From contig NC_036454.1 in the NCBI RefSeq assembly GCF_002775205.1, positions 11,366,882 to 11,430,881 of the forward strand: a DNA stretch of 64,000 nt, written 5' to 3'. The notes beneath the pieces were generated by a model. It was not told the origin of the DNA. It was given only the letters and a program-made list of their open reading frames with translations, and made no database searches. Shown here in pieces: positions 46,701 to 59,119 of this stretch (positions are counted from its first letter, which is position 1; every line of letters starts with the position of its first letter). The DNA is from Xiphophorus maculatus (lineage: Eukaryota; Chordata; Actinopteri; Cyprinodontiformes; Poeciliidae). The position numbers were made by a program, and so were the translations under genes.

Positions 46701-48456
46701 TGGCATCAACAGAGCAAATAGTTTTTTCCTCAGCATGAAGAAACAAAACAGAAGCTTGTTTTCTCTTTATTTGCACCATTGTGTTACAAAGTGCTTATAA
46801 CTTCAAATCTTTGCATAATTTCCAGGACACCAGAGGGACAAACTTAGCACCAGGAAACAGACCGGAGGAACGTTTTTTTAACAAAGTAGAAGATGATATG
46901 AGTCGGATTATCCAGAGGGAGAAAAGACTTGAGCAGTTTGTGAGCAGCCCGGGACAAGAAGTCAACACATCCACAGAACATGAACCGGTGAGTGTAGATG
47001 TGGAAAGAAGCACTAACATGATTTCATCTTTTTATTATTCACATGTAACTTAAGAAAGGACCCATTTCTTTTTGATGTGCATTTCCTTCAGATGAACTTG
47101 ATGCATATTGCACTACATGCGTAAAATGTTGAATTGTTGTTTTGTAGGATCCCCGGGCAGAACAGCTGAAATATGAGCTGGAGAAAAAGGACCAGGAGAT
47201 TAAGAAACTGAAGAAGACCATCACAGAATGGGAGGTCAGATATGGAAACAGCTGAACTGTCGTTCCTCTGAATGAGCTAAAAACAAACTTTAACTTCACT
47301 GACGTCTGCTATTCGGATAACACACAAGAAAGCAAACTAATACAATATTGTGTGATTAGTTCAAATTAGCTTTATAATTGTTTCATCTTGTAAATATTAC
47401 TATATATGTAGAGAGATTTTAGAAGAACCAAATAAACCATTCTAAAAAAATCTTGAATACTGAACTATATAGGAATAAATTAGGACCTTCCATGTTTTAC
47501 TCCAATTTAAATGAATACAGTTTCACCATATCACATCAGGAGCTTTTATTTGTGTCTCTGGTGTTTGAACTCATCACTAACCATCTATTCTCAACTTTAC
47601 AGGGAAAATACAAAGAGGTGAAAGCAAGGAATTCCCAACTTCTTAAGATGCTCCAACAGGGGGAGAGTGAGTTTACCACACACTGCTCAGCTTCCACTTG
47701 CTTGGCCTCTTGTTTTATAATGTGATCAATGTCTTTTTGTAGTGAAAGACAAAGCAGAGATTCTTCTGCAGGTAGAAGAACTGTTGCACATTAAAGAAGA
47801 ACTGTCCTCACAGGTTTGTCATGCAGAGACAAATGTTGGTGTCTTTGACGGTTGTACATTTCTGTAGACATAAATAATATTTTTGTACTTTTACTCAGGT
47901 AACATTATTACATGCCGCCCTTGAACAAGAAAGATCAAAAGTTAAAGGACTCCAATCAGAGCAACCCAAGCATCAGGTGAGGGCAAAGATAATTGTGTTT
48001 TGTTTCACTTCTCTGTGTGGCGATATGTTTACATAAAGAGGAGGAGCTGAGCTCTTAGTTTAGTACCTGTAATAATTCACACTGGTCATTAGAAAACCCA
48101 AACGCTTGTGTAGGTGAAATCTATAATAGATTAGAAACGTCAGACAGGAACCATATTGTTCCTCACTGGGGAAATTCAAGTGTACCAGCAGCAAAGTTAC
48201 AGGCAAAGTGGAAACATTTAGACTCGCATAAATGTAAATCTATTGACGGCCCGCTGGCTAACGGTGCATGTTGCTTCCTCAGTTGTCTTTTCTTTATGTA
48301 TTCTTTTCTTTGTTTATATGTTTCGCTTGAATCGTGGAGAAAAAGCATATTTATGTAAACTAATTTCCACCTACCATCATCCTAAAGTAATTATGTGTTT
48401 TTTCTGGTTTGCAGGGAAACAAGAAAGGGAAGAAAGGCTCTGAAGTGGATCAATGA
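43799..48456 (+). CDS. gkap1: G kinase-anchoring protein 1 (GKAP1), 11 coding exons
   Basis: GKAP1 (GKAP42) anchors cGMP-dependent protein kinase I alpha at the Golgi and affects insulin signalling. Exons: 43799-44056, 45107-45265, 45519-45596, 46030-46165 (or from 46027), 46339-46361, 46826-46987, 47148-47234, 47603-47666, 47743-47813, 47899-47976 and 48415-48456. The product is about 385 residues (human 366). It starts [20 protein letters not shown], close to human, then has a Lys-rich stretch ending [24 protein letters not shown], a second basic tract, RLEQF, and C-terminal coiled coils ([29 protein letters not shown]). An upstream in-frame ATG at 43742 is disfavoured because the family begins MAS and an acceptor (gatttag) sits at 43784. 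Exon 5 is a 23-nt microexon. An untranslated exon probably ends at ctct|gtgagt near 43493. Confidence 0.94.
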
Positions 48457-49617
48457 AGATTTCTGAAGGAAAAAGGTCTGGAGGTATAAAAAATGAACAG
48501 AAAGAAGAAGAATGAACAAATTAAAAAGCACTACTGATTATTAAGGTTCTTTTTGTTTATTTTTTTTTTAATTTTCCCCCCTTTTATTTTTATTTTACTT
48601 TTTATAGTCTGTCAGCTTGCATGTCCCATTAAATACACAGAATATACTCCAGATGTGGCATGTTGTATTAAACAACCAAGTGACATTTATTTACAGCTTT
48701 TGAAATAAATTGAGTTCAAAGTCTGTTTGGAAACGGTTGCTCTGCAGAGCCGCGGCATCTCCAATGCTCCAAAAGCTGTGTGCCTCTCTTCATGGGTTCT
48801 GATGCCAAATTGACAGAGTGAAATGTATGTTAAGGGGTTGGTAGGCTGTTCTTGCTCACTGTGAAGTAAAATAAAATACTTTTTCAGTGAAATTTTTGGT
48901 GTCTTTTATTATTATTATTATTATTTTTATATTTTGCACCAAAAAAAAAGTAAATTGTGAAACTGTGGTTATGCTCGATGTTGTTACTACGGCAATACAA
49001 GCAAATAAAAATGTATTTCTCGACTAACACATTCACAAAGGTAACATGAAGGATTTATTGAAATACAATTTTCAATAGCAGCCATGTTAGATGCTGAGGT
49101 CAAGGTTTCCAGCTTTAACGGGAAAACCAGAGAAACCCAAAGAATTAAATTAAGTACTTAGTTAGAATTTCTGACGTTTTTTTTTAAATATAAATAAATT
49201 TTTTATCCTCCTGGTTAAAATTTAAAAAAAGAAATTAAAGACAAAAACCAATGATAGAGACAGAAGAGCAAGCTTTTTCAGAGACCAACTAGTAAAAAAT
49301 GTGCTGCATTGTTGTAAAAATTGTAATGGTTTGTTAAAATTTTTGTTACATTTTTGACAGAGAATATAATGTTAAAATCTTTTGCTATTTTCTATTAAGT
49401 ATTTTCAGGTACTCTTGGAATTTCTTAAGTTGATTGGGGTTTAGAAGTGCTGCTCTCATAGAGAAACGGCGTAAAGCCCTGACTGTGCAGTTCCAGCTGG
49501 CCCACATATTCACAACCTTCTGCCGAGTCATCCAGACACGCACACACACGCCTCCACTCAGAGACGACTGCTCCAGGTCTGCCTTTTATCCTCATCCTCT
49601 GCCCGAACAATTCTGAG
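48457..49617 (+). other. gkap1 3' UTR and spacer to the ubiquilin gene
   Basis: An AATAAA at 48704-48709 marks a probable gkap1 3' end about 250 bases past the stop. An (ATT)n run lies near 48907-48926. Nothing else is recognised up to the ATG at 49618. No clear promoter motif was found for the ubiquilin gene. Confidence 0.55.
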
Positions 49618-52600
49618 ATGTCGAACTCAGTGAAAGATAAACCGGTAAGCCCTGAAAACCCCCTGAGGTCGGATAGGATCCACGTTATCCTCAGAAGCGT
49701 CTCGGAGAGCAGAGCGTTCACCGTCAGAGGAGACTGCACCGTCACACAGGTCAGGAAGCTAGAAACTGTTTCTGTCGTCTGCAGACGGTCTAGTGCAATC
49801 CTCAAACTAAGCTGTCATTGCTTTGGCGTGTGTGTATGTTTTTGTGTGCGCACAGCTGAAATTGTGTCTGTCAGAGCGGCTGCGTGTCCCAGCAGAGCAG
49901 CTGGTGCTGACCCACTCCGGACGGGTTCTCAGGGAGTCAGAACTCATGAGTCACCTTAAAGAACAGGAAGGATCGATCAGCCTCTGCATGATTCTAAGGT
50001 ATGAAGCACAGTGATGATCAGTGCATCAGAGATGAAAAGTTATATTTATAGGAATATTCTGAAATACATAAAGGATGACAAATTTGTAGCTATTTTACAA
50101 AACAATACAAGTGTTTTAAAGACGTCAATAAGACAAGATGGTGTATCTGCTGTGTTTCAGTTGTAATTTATTGTTGCAGTGCAGGATGGAGGCGACTCCT
50201 CCTTCGCTCGATACTTATAAGACATTCAATTCCTTGGCTTGTCAGATTAATCTATCAGTCTGGCCTGTGTGGCTCATCACCTAGAGCATCTTTTTGTCTG
50301 GACATGAACACAAATCCTTGAAATAAGGGATTTTATTTCAAATCTAAGAAGCATATATTCCATAAATCTAACCAGTAGTTGTGCCACACTTGGCATTAAC
50401 CATCAATTATGCAGGTCAAGGTCCTGAAGACGCAAAGCAGCTCCAAATCACTTCATCGCCTCCGAAATGTTTATGCATTTTGGGGAAATGACAATGTAGG
50501 AATTAATATCAAACTTAACAAGAGCCTACTGTCAGAATGTTGTTAATTTTTTAAAGGCTGTGTGAGTTTTACGCTGGACTGATATATCTTCTTGAATTTC
50601 TTTTGATTGAGATTTGATGTATCGCTTTTTCAGACTCTTTTGTCTACTTCTTGTTGTCATACAAGTTTTATTTACAGTAAATGTTTTCTTAATTCTCCAG
50701 AAATGTTGTTACAGTTAAATCATGATTTAATAAGCGGGCCAAGATATTTTCTCATAGGACTTGATGCAGTCCATTTTTACATTCAAGAAATTTGGGATAT
50801 AATCAAACAAAATGAATCAAATTTTAAATAAGCAGGCATACTCAGATTTGAAGAACACAACAGAAAAGGCTCTTAAAATGAGTCACTGATTCTGAATGGA
50901 AAACTGATTCTTTTCAAGACATCATGCTGTTGTTCAAAACTTGTTGACTGTTTCAACAAATTTGAAACAGTCAACAAATTTGTTTTGTTGACAGACAATA
51001 TCTGTGAGCTGATCTGTGACCTGACTCACAGATCAGCTCACAGATTCCCTCAGAGAGCTGACTGCTTCTCCCAGAACTGGTTCTCTTAATGCAGAGCAAC
51101 TGTGGGCAGAGCAACTGAGATGTTATTTTTATTTTCATTCTGGCAAATAAGACCATAATAAATCCTTTTTAGATCCAATTGGTTATTAATGTTTTGTTGT
51201 CCCCAAACAAGCGGTTTTACTGGAAAACCACTTCGCTGAAATTATTTACAAGACGGGCTTTTCAGTGCATACTGTACATCAGTTATATGTTTATAGTCTA
51301 TAGTTATAAACTCAGTTCGTCTTTCTCAGGCCTGAACCTTCATCTGCTCGGACCTCCAGTGATCCAGTTTCAGAACCTGTTGAGTCAGAGGTAAAAGCTG
51401 GTCCTGACCCAGAGCCCAGCCAAACACCAACTCCCACCTCGCCACTCTGCTCAGGTAAAACCTGTCAAACATTCATGTCTCTCCAGTCGTCTACCCTCTG
51501 CTCTCCAATGTTTTTAAGTCCTTCTGTTTTTTTTCGTTCCATCTTGTCTCAGCTGAGGGTTTGGACAGTCTTGGCTCGGAAAACAGCAGATCCAGCTTTC
51601 TTACTGCCCTCTGGAGCCAAATGGAGAGCCAGTTACCGAGTGACCCAGAACAGATGCATTGTGTTCTGGCCAGCCCACTGGTGCAGAACGCCCTCTGCAC
51701 CTCCAGCCCTCAGCTAACAGGACAACGCTCTCTGTCTAATCCTCAAATTCAGCAGCTCCTGACAACAAACCCTGAGGTGGAGGACATGTTGAACAACCCA
51801 GATGCCATAGAGCAGGTGAGTGTATGTTTGAGGTGCAGTTTTTTTTTTTTGCAAGTTGTCTGAGTGATATTTCTATTATTGAACCTTTCACATTTAAACT
51901 TAAATAACTAAATGATTGAGGAAAGCTTTCCTTCTTTTGTGGTGTGTCTCAAACATTACAACTTCCTTTGTTCCTCTCCAGGTCCTGGGACTCATCAGGG
52001 AGCCTGAAATGACAGGAGAGGTGATACAAAAAGAAGACGGAGCTTTAGAAAACATGTCCATGGTGGAGGATAACCCTGCAAACGCTGCTGTGCATGTCCT
52101 TCAGACAAATGATGCAAAAATGCAGCAACAGGATCTTAAACAGACTCAGGTAAAGCAATAAAGGTCATGATTACATACTTCACATAGTTCATCTGTTATA
52201 TCAGAGGTTTGCTTCTGGTGCCTCTGGTCTTTCAGGAATCAATGTTTCCATTATTCACTACATCATATGAGAGTCACCAGGGACCAGGACGAACCAGCCC
52301 AACATCACCTCTGTCCAATGACTCCACAGATTCCCTCAGAGAGCTGACTGCTTCTCCCAGAACCGGTTCTCTTAATGCAGGTAAGACAATGTGCATGCAT
52401 CCAGTCAACGTATGCATAAGGCATGGATGATTTGTAGGAAATCATAATCTCAATTCAGTCCTGAGCTTTTCTCACAAGGTTAAATATCAAATATCTGAAA
52501 TGTGATATATGAACATAATGTGGCTGCTGCCTTCAGGTCTGCAGTCGCTCCTGCAGGAGGTCACAACCAGTCCGGGTCTGATGGAGACTCTGCTCTCTGG

Positions 52601-54906
52601 GCCGCACATCAACTGTGTTCTGAACTGCCTCAGCCAGAACCCGGACTTTGCTGCACAGGTGATACGTGGATCTGGATATATTGCAAAGATGAGGAGCAAT
52701 ACTCCTTTATGGTTGAGGGGGGTTTTTCCACTTAAAGTAACAATTTATTATCTTTTGTTACTCCAGGATAAGTCATTTTCTATCATTCATCACTTAAAGA
52801 ACAAGTTGCCACCGTTTATGTAAGAACATAGGTAATTCCAGATTTATCCTTTTCCCGCTGCGACATGTAGTTTAACCACTAGATGTCACTAAATCCCCAC
52901 ACATTGCTCTTTTAACCACGACCTTAAACCAGTCCTTCCTCCTGAGAAGCTGAGAAACTTCAGTGCTGATGTATTTCCTGTTGCTTCAGATGCTGCTGAG
53001 CCATCCCTTGTTCTCAGGAAATGTTCAGCTGCAGGAGCAGATGAAGCAGCACATTCCTCTCTTTTTGCAGCAGGTTTGTTTATTCACTCCGGGGTTATTG
53101 TGATATTATATTCTTCATATTTATGACAGGTACCAAAGGTTTTTTTTTTGTAATTGATATTTATTTATTACTAAAATAGATGTGGTATGGAAAGAGTTTG
53201 GTCTTGGCATACCGCCATATGCAGCAAACAGCTATCTCTGATACAAAAATGTTATTTATTATTGTTCAATAAATTATAGATGCAAAGTGGAGAGCTGCTG
53301 TCCATGATGCTGAACCCCAGAGCCATGGAGGCTTTGCTACAGATCCAACAGGGGCTGCAGACTCTGGCTGTAGAGGCTCCCTCCCTCGTGCCTGTGTGAG
53401 CAAAAATATCTAAACACTTCATTTGTTCTAGATGAGTTACTAAAGTAAATGGCTGTCTTATTAAGAGGGTTTTCACTAAACCTTCAAAACTTCTAAAGAA
53501 AATTGTCAAATTTAACAATTCAAGGTTTAGGCCTTGAAAAGTCTCAATTTTCCAAACTAAGTATTAAATTACATTAAGTTCCATCTTTAATTTGTACATT
53601 TAATTCATTGACATAAGAGAAAACAAAAGAAATGTGTCCACTGTTCTTTTTAGGCAATGAAAATGAAAATATTGTTACAATTTCTATTACTTTCATTGAA
53701 AATAACATGTTTAAAGAGTTTTGGTATGAAAATTTTAATTTCAGTAGTTGGTTAGAGCCTGTTCTAAGTCACTGTTTGGAAGTTTTTTGTATTCTGTAAG
53801 AAAACCTTAAAGTATGATTGCAAGTCAAAAAACATCCACTTACGTAGGTACAAATATATTTTCAATTCATAATTAGTAAGTCAATTTAATTTATAAAACT
53901 AAACTAGACTTATTTGTCTGTCCTAATTTATGTAATCCATTAATTTAAATGATCATGTCTTATATACATAAAAGTCTGAAACTGAAATTACCTTTTTCAA
54001 CAATGTATTGTATCAGTGCTGGACCTGGAACCAGTGCTGGTTCTGGTCTTACTGGTTCTCCTCAGCACCCATCTGATCCTAACCTGAACAACCAGACTGG
54101 CTGCCGTCCTCAGGACGACCCACTGACAGAGCAGCAGCAGTTTGTACATCAGATGCTAAAGGCACTGGCTAACACCAACAATGGGGTAACTCACTGATCC
54201 AATGGTGACTAAAATTGTTTAACTCTTTTTATGTGTAAAATTGTAATATTAGAAAGCATAAGCCACTTAAATAACCAAAATTTTATTGTTAGCAAATGTT
54301 AGCATTTGCTAAATGGATGTTCCTACATTGTCTTGCCAAAAATGTTTATATCTCTTTTCAGTTAACCACAACAAACCTTAACGTGTTTAATGAGATTTCA
54401 TGTGAGCAACCCAGACGTTTTTATCCAGTTTGCCCCGTATTTACCTCTATTCATCAACTCCAACCAGCTACATGATTCAACTGTGCAACCAGTTTCCCTG
54501 TTCTGGTTGTTAACATTTGAAATTGAAATAATAAAATAACAACACAATTCTTAAAGATTAATGGTCAAATAGCCTGTTATAATAACTCCTTTCATTCTGC
54601 TCCTCTATGTACAATGTACAAAAATGTAAAATTGCATTAATGATTCAGAGATTTGCATTTTGTCACAAAACATTCAGACTACGTACATTAAGAAATTAAA
54701 GTGCATATTGTAATTGTTTAGTCACAAGAACTTCAAATGATTTTGATTTTGTTGCCTATCAGGTCCGTCTTCAGGAAGAGGAGGATTTCCAGGAGGAGTT
54801 GCAGCAGCTGAACTCAATGGGCTTCAGAGACAGAAAGGCAAACCTTCAGGCCCTCAGCAGCTCAGGAGGAGACCTCTCCTCCGCTCTACACCTGCTCAGT
54901 CCTTAA
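49618..54906 (+). CDS. ubqln1: Ubiquilin at the UBQLN1 position, 11 coding exons
   Basis: Ubiquilins carry ubiquitinated and misfolded membrane proteins to the proteasome. Exons: 49618-49749, 49856-49998, 51330-51454, 51553-51815, 51982-52149, 52236-52380, 52537-52658, 52990-53073, 53280-53395, 54017-54185 and 54763-54906. The product is about 536 residues (human UBQLN1 589). The ubiquitin-like domain is at about residues 21-92. The first STI1 region survives weakly ([20 protein letters not shown]). The second is strong ([49 protein letters not shown]). The UBA domain closes the protein ([20 protein letters not shown]). Position between gkap1 and idnk matches human UBQLN1, hence the symbol. 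The diverged UBL and middle mean that a UBQLN2- or UBQLNL-like identity cannot be excluded. An exon-6 fragment is copied in intron 2 (see findings). Confidence 0.85.
50290..50480. mobile_element. Possible Tc1-like transposon relic in ubiquilin intron 2
   Basis: 'gaagacgcaaagcagctccaaatcacttcatcgcc' resembles a block (gcaaagcagccccaaaccat) frequent in fish Tc1-like elements read on the minus strand. Too short and decayed for certainty. Confidence 0.35.
50941..51094 (+). repeat. Double hairpin plus a 56-bp copy of the ubiquilin exon 6 end
   Basis: The first hairpin has arms ttgttgactgtttcaa (50941-50956) and 50962-50977. The second has arms ctgtgagctgatctgtga (51002-51019) and 51026-51043. Overlapping the second arm, 51039-51094 matches exon 6 bases 52325-52380 with one mismatch (55 of 56), in the same orientation. 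The copy ends exactly where the exon ends. It lies in intron 2 of the same gene, about 1.3 kb upstream of its source. Confidence 0.9.
54289..54312. repeat. Small inverted repeat (10-bp arms)
   Basis: ttagcaaatg (54289-54298), loop ttag, cattTgctaa (54303-54312). It lies in the last intron of the ubiquilin gene. Confidence 0.7.
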
Positions 54907-57900
54907 CAATTCATTTTCAGTTATTAACAAGTGAATTACAAAAAAAGATGTAATTGTAAGCCATACTTATACACAAGGTGTCATCTAATATCTATGTAGT
55001 GATAAATCACTGGCAGAAACATGTATCCACCAACACAACCGAGTAACAGTGCAGAGGTAGATTATAGGCGCTGACTAAACAGAACCCACAGGAGAAAGTA
55101 ACACCTGTATTTAACTGAATTATGGCAGGGATCTACACCACATATTCATATTTTAGTAAGCAAACCGAGTGTTTGATAGGAACCAGATGAATTATTTAAC
55201 AGAAAAATAGGAGTTTGTAGTGGAGAAAAAAATAGATTTCATTTTGTCTGCTCTGCTACTTCAGTTCTACTTTACATGCAGTAGATTCATAGCATCTACA
55301 TCAATATTTAAAAGCAGGTGATTTATTATGAACGTCGGCACACGGTGATGCCTCTTTGCTCTGTTACCTCCTGGTCACCATCTCACATACCAGGCAGGTG
55401 TCCTGTAAGTTCACACATTTCATGTGTTCCAGTCTAACCGATTAAACCTCAAACACGAGTCGTGATACGTGTCCCGACACACCCAGGTTGTTCATGTGTG
55501 TTAATCACAGACTAAAGCAGGTGTGGTTATGTAAACATTAACAAATGTTCACATGTTGACATTTAGCTAGAAAGATATTTAATTGTACTTAATAAAGATA
55601 AACATAGTTTTCATCATAAAGCAAAAAACAAACTGAGAAAAAGGTTAGGACACCATAACAGTCTTACCTGTTTTAGCTGTAATAACTCCTGTGAGGTGTT
55701 TCTTTTAGAAGCTTTACTCCACTTTTTACTTTGAGAGATTTCTTTGAGCATCTTGTGCTCCGCTCTCAGAGCCAACCTGTTTGGAAAGCCAGTCCTGAAC
55801 ATGTTACAGGTTCATTTTAATGTCCTGCACTTTCTGACTATCTTCTACACACTGAAATGGCTAATTTTTAATTATTTTGAGACTTTTTAAAAATCTCTTT
55901 GCAGACTCACAAGCTGATGAGTAATGATCTCTTATGTGCACCTGATGTGATAACTGATTATAGTTTGAGCCATTTTAAGTGGGAAGAAATGTTGGGGTGT
56001 CCTTATTTATTCTACACCAGAACTTTAATTTATTTTAAAGTATCTTCTCTTCAGTTTGTATTGATTTTTTTTTACAAATATATTTATTTCAGTGTTGTTA
56101 AAATTGTTATTTAATGTCAATATATTTATTGATAATAAATGTCCATATATCTACCACATAATCATAAATGTAACGTTCTAGATAAAACATGCTTTGATGT
56201 ATTTATTTTTCTTGTCCAACAAGGAAAAAAAAACACTTTTTTTTACAATATAATTCTTCTTAAATCAGCTACCTGCTGAGTAGAAGCCAACATAACGTTA
56301 TACAGTAGATATGACACTTAAATACAATTTGGTGAACCTATTTTATTTTGAAGACAAGCTTACTGTAGTATATTAAATATTATATGCTACTGTGAGATAT
56401 TGTAGTTGTTTTTCTTTTGTCTAAATCGCATCATCAAACATTACCAGCTGTATTCTTTCATCCCCTTTGATGAAATTTTAAAGTACTGAAGATGAAACAT
56501 ACTTGTATTTGTTGCGGTACTGTTAGTATTATTTAACCAATACCAGCTCAAGGGGTTATTTCCAGAAAAACGTCTCTGTTTTTTTTTTTCTTCCAAAAAG
56601 AGAGATGTATTTTGCTGTTTTATGGTTGATTTTAATGTTTTAATCAGTCACACAAAACCAAACAAGTAAATGTATTATGGTAGCTCTGTGACTTTGTTTC
56701 AGCTGTTTACATGTTCTCAAAATACCTGCAGTAACTTTTGTGTCTGGCTCCAGAAAATATCGACTTTTAATGAGCTTGTGATCTCTACAGATAGGAAAAC
56801 CTTCTTTCTAACTTTAAACACTAGAGGGCAGTTTTGTTTTCCTTTTTGTTTTGTTTTGTTTTGTTCGGTCTGGGATTTAAACAGCACTGCAGGTTAATTC
56901 ATATCATCATATTTATCTGCAATGCTTAACTTAGAAATCAATTACTTTACAGTTTCAATGGTTAAATAAACAAAAAAAATTACATTTTAATGCCACCTTT
57001 AGAACCAACCTTATTTTGTTTACCTAAAGTGTATCCTAAATGTGCAAGAGTCACTCTGAGATCTTCAGCTTCCTGACAAGCATGAGGCGTTCTCGACACG
57101 TTAAACGGGTGTGTGTGTGTGTGCGTGTGTGTGTGTGGGTGTGTGTTCTCGACTTGACAACCTGCCTGAGTTTCTCTGTGGCTGCCAGACGGAGGGGGTT
57201 TAATCTCCAGCTGTGTGAGGGTGAGAGATATGGGAGTAGCTGAGGGGGTTTTCTGGATTAGAAGCTCCAAAAATATTCAAGTTGAGGTTTGAAGATGAGT
57301 CATGGCACAGAAACAGCTCTTCAGTATGGAGTGGAGCGCTCTCTCGCTCAGGGTGTCTTCTGAAGATACCAACAGACCTGACAAATGAAGTTACAAAGTT
57401 TTGACCTGCTTTGCCCTGCAAGGTAGCGAGAAGAGTGAAACTTGCCTTCCACTTGTGTGCTTATTTTGAATCAGCAGTCATCTTTGGTCTTATTAAATGC
57501 GAGGAATGCACCTTTAAAATTTGGTTGCTGCTTTTTGATGTTGACCCATAGAAGATGCAAAGATGGAAAATGAACTTGCTGTTTATTTCAAACACTTTCC
57601 AGTGGAAATTAGAACAAATATTTGAGATTTCATTTTCTAACATTCTGGGAACAGATTTGATGTTTAATTTAATTAACTCTAAAATGTATATTTTAAAACC
57701 AATGTCGTGTAATTTTTTAAAATTTTGATCAAATAATTTAAATAAGATGTCTAGTAGAGACCTATATTTAATGATGTTCCATCACGCAAGTGTGAACTTC
57801 TACATTGTTATTAACAAAATGGTCAAGAACCTCTAAACTTCTCTAAAAACCTTAAAATATATGGAATCTGTAAGAATTAAACCTCAACAGGTTTGATTCG

Positions 57901-59119
57901 ATTCAGATCTTTTGAGGTTTCAAACATTTTAACTGGACAAAATAACAAAGACTTCCTATTTTAGGCGGAAGGAGAAAAACTTTGAAGTGTTGTTATTTCT
58001 CAGCTTTAACCCACGGACACAGATTAGGATGTTATCCTGAAGTAAAAGTAGAGTAAAGCTTCTCAGCGCTCGTCTAAGGTAGAGTGTTTCTTTCAAACCA
58101 GACTGAGCTTTAGAAAAACGGCAGCAAAATCCAAAATCAAATCAGGGGCGCCAAGTCTACAGAGAGACGCCTGAGGCTGAACCTGCTGCAAAGCCGAGAA
58201 TCCCTCCAGCTAAACCTGGAACGTTTCAGACAACTTATAGATTTAACATTCATTCAACCAAGAAGTTTGTTTCTGGTAGGAAGTGGAGCAGGCATACCCA
58301 AAAGAATAAAACAACTGTTTTTATTTGCATATAATAAAAAATAAATGTGTAATATTTTATACCCTTCTCAATAATCAAAGGCAAAATCTTTATAGGCATT
58401 ACAGCAAATCAAACTTTCCTTATAATTGCAGAGAGGTGGATTTTTTTCTATATGAGCTCCAAATGTTTGAGTGGAAGGGCTCCTTGTCATCATCCTAATC
58501 TTCAGATCCTTTCACATATTCCTAATCAGATTTAATTCAGCCACTCTAAAAAGATTAAGATTACCTCCAGTGAGAAGAAACAAGTTGGCAAAATTAAAAT
58601 ATTACTTTAAACTTAAATCTGCCAGGAGTATGAATAATTTCAATCTTAACTTTGCATACATTTCTACTTTTTATAATCTTGAAAACGTTTTACTGCAAAT
58701 CCTTTTACTTATTGTGAGAACATTTTCAAGGAATTCACTTCCTAGTGAGCAAATATGTGATCATAAAGTAAACTTCTATCATGTTGATGATTCCCATAAA
58801 AAGACAATTGATTATAAAAAATAGTATTTCGTTCGGGGAGAAAAACACGTATAACACCACTCAGGAATAAATTCTGAACTTTATTTTTATGAAAACAAAA
58901 AAGTAGGTTAAGAGAAGAGGAAAATGATCAAAAAGAGTTATCGCTATGTAGCAAATAATATGCTTATTACTCATATGAAACATTTAAGACATCTGGATTT
59001 GAGAGCCTTTTCAGGGCAATAAAGCAAAAGTTCAGTTCATTTACCCATGAAAAAATGGGTAATAGTCACTCAAGTAATAAACTACGTAGTGTTCCCATTC
59101 GTTTGCCACGATTACAGCT
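54907..59119. other. Intergenic region between the ubiquilin gene and idnk (converging genes)
   Basis: No gene could be supported. A candidate ubiquilin poly(A) signal is AATAAA at 55591-55596. On the other strand TTTATT at 58880-58885 (AATAAA for idnk) lies about 235 bases past the idnk stop. A (TG)n microsatellite is at 57110-57147. Open frames at 55614-55802 (minus) and 58471-58824 (plus) have low-complexity, AT-driven composition and no recognised family. Confidence 0.55.
57110..57147 (+). repeat. (TG)n microsatellite, interrupted
   Basis: A run of gt dinucleotides with single gc and gg interruptions. Confidence 0.9.

Noticed and set aside
55614-55802. Minus-strand frame reading FPNRLALRAEHKMLKEIS
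   Set aside because: It faintly resembles transposase text but matched no family I could name; intergenic and short.
58471-58824. 117-codon plus-strand frame in the ubiquilin-idnk spacer
   Set aside because: Leu/Ile/Phe/Asn-rich, as expected by chance in AT-rich DNA; no motif and no splice sites tied to a gene.
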